Shown: positions 6,894 through 12,538 of the stretch, piece by piece | Numbering within the stretch: the first letter of the stretch is position 1 | Layout of the letters: every line of letters starts with the position of its first letter | Translations under genes and position numbers: made by a program | The notes under the pieces: generated by a model | Seen by the model: the letters and a program-made list of their open reading frames with translations, nothing else | Databases searched by the model: none | Told to the model about the DNA's origin: nothing | NCBI GenBank assembly: GCA_024635815.1 | Contig: JAGXIG010000059.1 | Coordinates: 1 to 12,538 of the forward strand | DNA from: Salegentibacter sp. | Lineage (GTDB): Bacteria; Bacteroidota; Bacteroidia; Flavobacteriales; Flavobacteriaceae | DNA length: 12,538 bases | Direction of reading: 5' to 3'

Positions 6894-8438
6894 TTAATTC
6901 GTCAACTCAACAATAACCGGAGCCACCTTTTTAAGCTTGTAACTGGAGTTACCCGCAATACCTGCCTGAATATCGAAAATCTGAACTGTTTCTCCTCTTC
7001 CGGCTCTTCTAAGAGCGGCTTTCGCATTGTTATCTAATCTACTTCCATTTACCCTTATAGTAGGTTGTCCTGGTACTTTAAAACTGAATCCTGTAACATT
7101 AAGATCGAGGTTAAAGTCAAAGTCTGGAAGGCTGGCACTAATAGTAGAAATTTCTAAACTATTACGTTGCATTTGTAACGATCCATTTTCACCCCTCACT
7201 GTTCCAACAGGTTGAGGAATATCTTTAATTCTAAAAGTCTTACTATCTGAAACAGTTTCTCCACCGGGAAGTTTACCGCTTACATTAATAGCAACTTCTC
7301 TAGCCTGCAATGTAGTAACATTCATTACATATTGCCCTGCACCTCCCGAGGGTGAAAGTCCAGGAGCCTGAGCACTAACACTTCCAACTCCAGGAATGGA
7401 AATCGTCATTGGGTTCTGAACCCCACGATAAAGTACATTCATTTTATCGGCAGAAATAACTGCTGAATTAGGTTTTGGAATTACCGCGTAGGAACTATTA
7501 ATTGGAATTCTAACAATTGAATCCCCTTCTTTAAATTGAAGCTCACCATTAATCTCTCTTTCTCCTACATTTCCAGCAGGGAAATCCAACATTACCTGAC
7601 CGGCCTGAGTGCTTTCCACCTCATTACCGTTTACGGTAACGTTTTCAAATTTGAGGGTAGGGTCTACACGACCTAAAACAATTTTACCTTTAAAGTTTTC
7701 ACCACTAAAGAAAGCCGTTTTGTCTGGTACCACTATCGCCTGATAGTTGGTTAAAGAAACATCACTTTGTAGCTGCCCTTCTAGCATGGATGACAAAATA
7801 CCGTTCTCTGTTGTTCTAACATCAGCTTGTATCTGCGTTAATTTTGTAAGGGAAGCAATTAATGGAAATCCCTGATAGTTATACATTAACCAGGGTTTGG
7901 TTACATTCTCGTTATTGGTTACTTCTTCAGTAGAAAAATCTTTAGCTACTTCACTTCTAACCGCAGGAAAATCGTTTCCCAGGATAGCAAGTACTTGATT
8001 CCTATATTCATCTATAGCCGCTGTAAATTCTTCACCTCTTGGAGTCACCCTTCCACTTGCAAAAAACAAGTTGTCAAGCTTATCAGAGCGATCCATAGCT
8101 TCGTAATTGGTTCTATCTTCCTCATCGACATCTCCCAATAATTCCTCTTTAAGATTACCAACGGTAGCATATAGATTATCAGAAAGCGTCCCAATTTGTT
8201 CGGCTTTATCTTTTAATTCTTCATATTTTGCAGGTTGTTCTTCGGCTTTGGCGGCCAAACCGGCCATTGCCATTTCGTTACGTTGAGATGTAGTAGTATT
8301 AGATTCCTCCAGATCTTCATTCATTTGACCAAAGGCTGTCAATACTTCCTTAGACATATTTAGTGCCATCATCGCGATGAATACCAAATACATCAGGTTA
8401 ATCATCTTCTGTCTTGGTGTTTGTTTTCCAGACGCCAT
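6894..8438 (-). CDS. gldM: Type IX secretion motor protein GldM (PorM family)
   Basis: A 514-residue inner-membrane protein, close to the 513-residue length of the F. johnsoniae protein. A short cytoplasmic N-terminus, a single membrane helix at about 14-32 (NLMYLVFIAMMALNMS) and a large periplasmic part match the known GldM architecture. That part is a helical domain to about 225, followed by three beta-rich domains reaching the C-terminus. A GldM dimer sits inside a GldL pentamer, and the proton-driven motor is thought to pass torque or conformational change to GldK/GldN. An arginine is present at position 9, where the F. johnsoniae protein has the arginine reported to pair with a membrane glutamate of GldL. 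It lies 52 bases after gldL and 13 before gldN, in the same transcription unit. Nothing is missing or broken. Confidence 0.97.
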   Translation of the reverse strand: MASGKQTPRQKMINLMYLVFIAMMALNMSKEVLTAFGQMNEDLEESNTTTSQRNEMAMAGLAAKAEEQPAKYEELKDKAEQIGTLSDNLYATVGNLKEELLGDVDEEDRTNYEAMDRSDKLDNLFFASGRVTPRGEEFTAAIDEYRNQVLAILGNDFPAVRSEVAKDFSTEEVTNNENVTKPWLMYNYQGFPLIASLTKLTQIQADVRTTENGILSSMLEGQLQSDVSLTNYQAIVVPDKTAFFSGENFKGKIVLGRVDPTLKFENVTVNGNEVESTQAGQVMLDFPAGNVGEREINGELQFKEGDSIVRIPINSSYAVIPKPNSAVISADKMNVLYRGVQNPMTISIPGVGSVSAQAPGLSPSGGAGQYVMNVTTLQAREVAINVSGKLPGGETVSDSKTFRIKDIPQPVGTVRGENGSLQMQRNSLEISTISASLPDFDFNLDLNVTGFSFKVPGQPTIRVNGSRLDNNAKAALRRAGRGETVQIFDIQAGIAGNSSYKLKKVAPVIVELTN

Positions 8439-8490
8439 GTGCTAATTAGTTTTGTTCTTTAATAATTTAGGTTTTCAGGTAATGCATTCA

Positions 8491-9150
8491 CTAATTAGTC
8501 GCCATGCTACGGGTACCGTTCATTGCAGTAAGCATACCACCATAAACTCCGTTTAATGAGGAAAGGTTAGCTGCAAGCGATCCCATTTCCTGGTTTAACT
8601 TACCGGCATTTTCCGCAACCTCCTGGTTGATTTCTGCCTGACGAGAGGCCGACTCTACCTGAGCCTTATAAATATTATTTAGGGTTTCCATTTGCGTAGC
8701 AGCTGTAGTAAGCTCTTCGCTATATTTCTTTTGAGATGCCATAGCATCTATGGTAGGAGCAATTCCTTTTGCAGCACCTTCAAAATTACGAATGCTGTCT
8801 CCAAGACTATGCATTAAATTAGCATCTATCTTAGCTTCCTTAAGCATTTCATCAAGCTTTTTAGAAAGTTGTCCCTGAGTTTCTTTTTCTTCCTCAATCA
8901 CTGTAGCGGTACGGCCATTTGCCTGCCCACCGGCTAATTCAGGATAAACTAGTGACCAGTCAAGGTCATCGTCTGTAGGTTCAAATGCAGAATAAGCAAA
9001 TACAAAGGCCTCTACTACAAGTCCTGCAATAAGCATAGGGTTTGCAAATGGCCAGTGCATAATTTTAAAAAGCGCACCTAATATTACAACTGATGCACCT
9101 AAACCGTACACCATGTTTGTTATTCTCTTAGTTGAATTCGAATTTGCCAT
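8491..9150 (-). CDS. gldL: Type IX secretion motor protein GldL (PorL family)
   Basis: A 219-residue inner-membrane protein that forms the proton-conducting stator-like ring of the T9SS motor around GldM. Two membrane helices lie at about 13-31 and 39-56, joined by the family-typical KIMHWPFANP turn (29-38). K29 and H32 sit near the end of helix 1, and E47 is buried in helix 2; E47 is the position expected for the essential proton-carrying glutamate. After the membrane part comes a cytoplasmic tail with predicted long helices (about 95-215), rich in Ala, Glu, Gln and Asn. The tail ends in MLTAMNGTRSMATN, again like the family. The gene lies 50 bases after gldK and 52 before gldM, with no terminator between them, so they should be co-transcribed. 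Confidence 0.96.
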   Translation of the reverse strand: MANSNSTKRITNMVYGLGASVVILGALFKIMHWPFANPMLIAGLVVEAFVFAYSAFEPTDDDLDWSLVYPELAGGQANGRTATVIEEEKETQGQLSKKLDEMLKEAKIDANLMHSLGDSIRNFEGAAKGIAPTIDAMASQKKYSEELTTAATQMETLNNIYKAQVESASRQAEINQEVAENAGKLNQEMGSLAANLSSLNGVYGGMLTAMNGTRSMATN

Positions 9151-9200
9151 AATAATAAAATAGATTTAGATTTTCTACTGGTTAAATAGGTTGTTGTTAA

Positions 9201-10565
9201 TTATCTGTTAGGTTGATTGAGGGTAACATCTGTTCCAAGGTAATCCTGAACTGTTCTGAAGCCAATATAGCTTCTCGCAGAATCTGCATATTCATAATCT
9301 CTTGAGCTTACCTGAAGGAAATAAGCTACATCTTTCCAGGAACCTCCACGAACTACTTTTCTCATATCATCAGGATTATTTACAGTAGGGTTCATTGAAG
9401 ACATGTAGTCGTAAGATGCAGGATCGTAAGAAGAATCTACCCATTCTGCAACGTTTCCGGCCATATTATACAAACCGTAATCATTCGGGTCGTAAGATTT
9501 TGCTTCAACGGTATACAAAGCCTGGTCCGCCGCATAATCCCCTCTTAAAGGTTTAAAGTTTGCCATAAAGCATCCTCGGTCGTTTTTAGCGTAAGGCCCA
9601 CCCCAAGGGTAAGTAGCTCCTTCTAAACCGCCACGGGCGGCATACTCCCATTCGCCCTCGGTTGGCAAACGGTAAGAAGGTACGTTGTGCTCTCCTTTTT
9701 CTCTTCGGTAATAATTATGATACAAAGTTCTCCATTGGGTAAAAGCTCTTGCCTGTTTCCAGGTAACTCCTACTACCGGATAATCATCAAAAGCACTATG
9801 CCAAAAATAATCGTTGTGCATAGGCTCATTATACGAATAATTAAAATCTCTTATCCAAACTGTAGTATCAGGATAAACCTGAAGTTCTTCCTTTTTAATG
9901 AAATTACTTCTATCTCCCTGTTCCTTGGCGGCACCCTGTACATCCATCCAGCTATAGGTGAATTTTAGTTTTTCAACATCTATAGTACGCTGACCGTTAT
10001 ATACTTCTTCCATTGGGATATACATCATATCCATAACCTCGGCGTAATAAACATCGGGGTAATCTTCGGTATCCCAAATAATATCTACATCCTTATTTAA
10101 TCTGCGGTTTTCATAAGTATCTGAAGGACCTCCCTGCCCGTAGGTATTCAGCATATATTCCTCGTATGGAGTCATATTCCCTTCTTCGGCATCCATAAAA
10201 GCATAATCTCCAATACCACCTGTACCTTCGGTTTCCCCCATGTTTTCAGCCATAATAGCCAATTCTACTCTTACGATAGAATCTTTTACATAGTTTACAA
10301 ATTGGCGGTATTCGGCATTGGTAATTTCGGTTTCATCCATATAAAAAGAACGTACAGTAACCGTTTTAGGTGGCGCATTACGTTGTCCTGCGATATCATC
10401 GTCAGATTTCCCCATTATAAATGAACCTCCCGGAATTAATGTCATCCCAAGCGGTTTCTCCGGATTCCACTTCTCCCCTTTCGCACCAACCAGCTGTCCA
10501 CGATCTCCACGCCCACAGCTTGAAAGCAAGGCAAGAACAGCTATCAGGGAAATAAATTTCTTCAT
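9201..10565 (-). CDS. gldK: Type IX secretion ring lipoprotein GldK (PorK family, FGE-like fold)
   Basis: A 454-residue outer-membrane lipoprotein that forms the T9SS periplasmic ring with GldN. The chosen ATG at 10565 gives a compact lipoprotein signal, MKKF plus a hydrophobic core ending LLSSC, with C17 as the lipidated cysteine. An in-frame ATG at 10592 would add nine non-signal-like residues and leave almost no leader after the candidate promoter. The rest is a formylglycine-generating-enzyme (FGE-sulfatase) fold: ETEITNAEYRQF (78-89), YPVVGVTWKQA (262-272), YRLPTEGEWEYAARGG (298-313), NMAGNVAEW (367-375) and VVRGGSW (404-410). A family-specific insertion of about 150 residues lies between the first two blocks. 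The terminal block reads GFRTV (435-439) where catalytic FGEs have GFRC, so it is expected to be structural rather than enzymatic. First gene of gldKLMN. Confidence 0.96.
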   Translation of the reverse strand: MKKFISLIAVLALLSSCGRGDRGQLVGAKGEKWNPEKPLGMTLIPGGSFIMGKSDDDIAGQRNAPPKTVTVRSFYMDETEITNAEYRQFVNYVKDSIVRVELAIMAENMGETEGTGGIGDYAFMDAEEGNMTPYEEYMLNTYGQGGPSDTYENRRLNKDVDIIWDTEDYPDVYYAEVMDMMYIPMEEVYNGQRTIDVEKLKFTYSWMDVQGAAKEQGDRSNFIKKEELQVYPDTTVWIRDFNYSYNEPMHNDYFWHSAFDDYPVVGVTWKQARAFTQWRTLYHNYYRREKGEHNVPSYRLPTEGEWEYAARGGLEGATYPWGGPYAKNDRGCFMANFKPLRGDYAADQALYTVEAKSYDPNDYGLYNMAGNVAEWVDSSYDPASYDYMSSMNPTVNNPDDMRKVVRGGSWKDVAYFLQVSSRDYEYADSARSYIGFRTVQDYLGTDVTLNQPNR

Positions 10566-10602
10566 AGTTTCTCTTAGGTTAAGACATCTCAATTTACGGC
10601 AG

Positions 10603-10633
10603 TAAACCTATCTAATTATTTTTTAAAAAACAA
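10603..10633 (-). promoter_or_regulatory. Candidate Bacteroidota-type promoter for gldKLMN
   Basis: On the minus strand TTG (10633-10631) and TAGGTTTA (10610-10603) are separated by 20 bases. This fits the primary-sigma promoter of the phylum (TTG, about 19-21 bases, TAnnTTTG), with one mismatch in the last base of the -7 box. Transcription would start near 10596 and leave a leader of about 30 bases before the gldK ATG at 10565. Confidence 0.55.
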
Positions 10634-10680
10634 TATTTTAGGTAAAAATACAGTAAATACCAAGAATGCCTGAAATTATT

Positions 10681-11841
10681 TTAAACTTCGTTTTTTCTTT
10701 TTGCTTTATACCATCTTTCGGGAATTACCTGATTACAAGCTTCAAGATAATCTTCCTCGCTGCAAGGTAATAACGTACTCCTTTTCAGTTTAGTATCTAT
10801 ATGTGCGAGAAACGGAATCTCTATCCACCATCTCCCACTCACAGGACTTTTATAGAATACCAAAATTTCATTATCTATAGGAACCTGATACTTTATAAAC
10901 TCTTTTTTCGCTGAAATAGTATTCTCATTGGTGCGATAATTTACACCTTCAGCAAAATACCACATCATTTGAGCCATTAACATCGCACCCAAATTTCCGA
11001 ATTTTAGATTGTCGTATTCATAAATTCCAAAGGAACTCACTTTATCACTAATTCCGGCATAACGTGAAAGCGCGCATATTTCCTTACCGTCAAATCCGTT
11101 TGGAGAAGCTATATCCCGTGACCCGGATGAAGGAGCACTGACGGCAGCCAAATCTACAGCTACCATATTGGCATCCCGCATTACCGGCTCTACCAGTTTG
11201 ATATTATTGCTCACCTCCCCTAGCCGATAAGCATCGAAGAACAGGCGTTCCATTAATTCTATTTCATCTTGCGAATTGAAATAGGTTTGATACCCAATAT
11301 TGGAATAATTGAACAAATTATAAGGCTGATTCACAACTATTTTACCAACATAAGACCTATTGCTTATCGGGTTTTCAGCATCCCCCAGATCAAAACGACT
11401 ATCTATATTCACAAGATTCACCATTTGATCTAAGGTATCGTAGGCCCGGTATTGCGCGTATACCAAATCCTGGCTACCGCCTAAAAGCACCGGCACCACA
11501 TCTTTTTTCACAAGTTGCGCAACCAAAGTCTGAACCGCAAAATAGGTATCCTCTACCGTTTCGCCTTTTTCAATATCACCAAGATCGGCAATATTAATAT
11601 ACCAATTTCCCGGGAATAAACTATAAAACGCTTTTCTTACATCTATAAAATCAAGAAAGTCTATTTCTTCTCCCAGACGGTTTTCTTTAATACCAACTAC
11701 CGCCATTTGTACACCATCTAAATCTGGCAAACCTTGAGAGGCGGTATGTTTTTTTACTGAATTCCCCAGGGAATGTTCACCAAAACCGGTAATCTCCTTA
11801 AGCAAATCTTCAGAAAGGGGACTCAGAAAATCTAAATCCAT
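10681..11841 (-). CDS. Arginase/formimidoylglutamase-fold protein with degenerate metal site
   Basis: A 386-residue protein of the ureohydrolase (arginase, agmatinase, formimidoylglutamase) fold. The core can be followed by its three metal motifs, each altered. GGxH reads GGSQD (121-125), with Q124 for the histidine. DAHxD reads DSRFD (147-151), with R149 for the histidine. SxDxDxxDP reads AVDLAAVSA (228-236), with D230 kept but A232 for the second aspartate. Three of the six usual dimanganese ligands are therefore lost, which argues against hydrolase activity. The following APSSGSRDIASPNG stretch still has the loop pattern of the family. A C-terminal extension of about 80 residues includes GRWWIEIPF (336-344). 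It starts three bases after topA ends and is followed, after 115 bases, by gldK. An automated label of formimidoylglutamase would be by fold only; the function is unknown. Confidence 0.82.
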   Translation of the reverse strand: MDLDFLSPLSEDLLKEITGFGEHSLGNSVKKHTASQGLPDLDGVQMAVVGIKENRLGEEIDFLDFIDVRKAFYSLFPGNWYINIADLGDIEKGETVEDTYFAVQTLVAQLVKKDVVPVLLGGSQDLVYAQYRAYDTLDQMVNLVNIDSRFDLGDAENPISNRSYVGKIVVNQPYNLFNYSNIGYQTYFNSQDEIELMERLFFDAYRLGEVSNNIKLVEPVMRDANMVAVDLAAVSAPSSGSRDIASPNGFDGKEICALSRYAGISDKVSSFGIYEYDNLKFGNLGAMLMAQMMWYFAEGVNYRTNENTISAKKEFIKYQVPIDNEILVFYKSPVSGRWWIEIPFLAHIDTKLKRSTLLPCSEEDYLEACNQVIPERWYKAKRKNEV

Positions 11842-11844
11842 ATA

Positions 11845-12538
11845 TTATTTCTTCTTTTTTGTAGCTGTTTTCTTCTTTGCAGTAGTCTTTTTAGCCGGAG
11901 CTTTCTTTTTTGTAGTCTTTTTCTTCTTTTTAGACTTCTCTTCAAGAATTTCTTTCACTTCCTCCAAACTCAAATTCTGAGCATCTGTGGTTTTTGGTAA
12001 TTCAATTTTGGTTTTACCCTTAATGATATTAAACCTTCCCCATCGCGCTTTTTCAACTCTAATTCCTTCTTCTTCCCAATTATGGATCAATTTTTCGCGT
12101 TCTTTACGCTTTTTATCCTCAATCAGGGTTTCAATATCTTCAATAGAAAGGTTATCAAAATCGTATTTCTTATTCACGTTAATGAAAATACCATTCCACT
12201 TTAGGAAAGGCCCAAAACGGCCTACACCTTTTTGTACCGGCATATCTTCATAGTGATGAATTGGCGCATCGGCCTTTTCTTTCTCCTTTATCAATTCCAT
12301 AGCCCGGTCAAAATCAACGTTCAATGGATCTTCACCTTTCTCAAGAGAAACATATTTCTTACCGAATCTCACATAAGGACCAAAACGGCCATTATTCACC
12401 TCAACTTTTTCATCCTTATATTCTCCCAATTCCTTCGGAAGTTGAAAAAGATCCATCGCTTCTTCATAAGTAACCGAATCTAAAGTTTGGTCTGGCCCAA
12501 GGCTGGCAAATTTTGGTTTTTCATCGTCTTCTACTGAA
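11845..12538 (-). CDS. topA: DNA topoisomerase I, C-terminal part (partial)
   Basis: The last 230 codons of type IA topoisomerase I, which relaxes negative supercoils; the right window edge removes the catalytic N-terminal part. The frame stays open to the edge (LGPDQTLDSVTYEEAMDLF...), so the methionine at 12456 is internal. Repeats of the topoisomerase C-terminal DNA-binding module are visible. NGRFGPYVRFGKKYVSL and GVGRFGPFLKWNGIFINV are each followed by a helix (LNVDFDRAMELI, LSIEDIETLI). A third, shorter repeat, ARWGRFNIIKGKTKIEL, is followed by LSLEEVKEIL. The protein ends in a tail of about 28 residues made almost only of Lys, Thr and Ala, like eukaryotic H1 tails. Lysine-rich tails occur in other bacterial topoisomerases I and help DNA binding. 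The arginase-fold gene follows after three bases, so the two are probably co-transcribed. Confidence 0.95.
   Translation of the reverse strand, partial: SVEDDEKPKFASLGPDQTLDSVTYEEAMDLFQLPKELGEYKDEKVEVNNGRFGPYVRFGKKYVSLEKGEDPLNVDFDRAMELIKEKEKADAPIHHYEDMPVQKGVGRFGPFLKWNGIFINVNKKYDFDNLSIEDIETLIEDKKRKEREKLIHNWEEEGIRVEKARWGRFNIIKGKTKIELPKTTDAQNLSLEEVKEILEEKSKKKKKTTKKKAPAKKTTAKKKTATKKKK

Noticed and set aside
9687..9968. Plus-strand open frame inside gldK
   Set aside because: Fully antisense to gldK, with isoleucine-rich composition and no signal or motif.
10640..10665. Possible hairpin after the arginase-fold gene (GGTA...TACC)
   Set aside because: Only four terminal base pairs match, the middle does not pair well, and no T-run follows; not a convincing terminator.
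10681..11841. Calling this gene a working formimidoylglutamase (hutG)
   Set aside because: Three of six metal ligands are replaced and no other histidine-degradation gene is in the window.
11845..12456. A separate small gene starting at the methionine at 12456
   Set aside because: The frame is open to the window edge, and the residues before the methionine (LGPDQTLDSVTYEEA) are typical topoisomerase I, so it is the tail of topA.
12232..12483. Plus-strand open frame opposite topA
   Set aside because: Antisense to the conserved topoisomerase C-terminal repeats and without recognisable family features.
1..12538. CRISPR arrays, tRNA or rRNA genes, insertion sequences, phage or defence genes
   Set aside because: No direct-repeat arrays, cloverleaf-like stretches, terminal inverted repeats or transposase motifs were seen; coding genes fill nearly all the sequence.

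Overview
The window comes from a member of Bacteroidota, almost certainly the class Flavobacteriia (family Flavobacteriaceae or a close relative). The main evidence is a complete gldK-gldL-gldM-gldN block, the core of the type IX secretion and gliding-motility machinery, which is confined to this phylum. An AT-rich sequence, weak or absent Shine-Dalgarno sites and a Bacteroidota-type promoter ahead of gldK agree with this. The genus cannot be fixed from the window alone. Nine of the ten coding genes are on the minus strand, so the biological order runs from high to low coordinates. The window is gene-dense and has no intergenic gap above about 115 bases.

Reading in the direction of transcription, the window opens with the C-terminal part of DNA topoisomerase I (topA, cut by the right edge). 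Three bases later comes an arginase/formimidoylglutamase-fold protein in which several metal ligands appear to be replaced, so it looks like a pseudoenzyme. After a 115-base gap with a recognisable promoter come gldK (outer-membrane lipoprotein with an FGE-like fold), gldL and gldM (the two inner-membrane proteins of the proton-driven motor) and gldN (periplasmic partner of GldK). The block ends at a strong intrinsic terminator at 5933-5964. Together GldK/GldN form the periplasmic ring under the outer membrane, and GldL/GldM carry energy from the inner membrane to it. The ring and motor power protein export through the T9SS and, in gliding species, the movement of surface adhesins.

Beyond the terminator lie a DAO-family FAD-dependent oxidoreductase resembling the oxidase half of MnmC (tRNA wobble-uridine modification), a small DUF983 zinc-ribbon membrane protein on the plus strand whose stop codon interlocks with that of the oxidoreductase, and an ABC-F ATPase of the translation-factor type. 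The left end carries an RND-type efflux pair: a membrane-fusion adaptor, then the inner-membrane pump, which overlaps the adaptor stop with a TTG start and is cut by the left edge.

No mobile element, CRISPR array, tRNA or rRNA was seen. Most of the window is conserved flavobacterial core genome. The points most worth a second look are the degenerate arginase-fold protein sitting between topA and the T9SS operon, and the possible stand-alone MnmC2-like oxidase.
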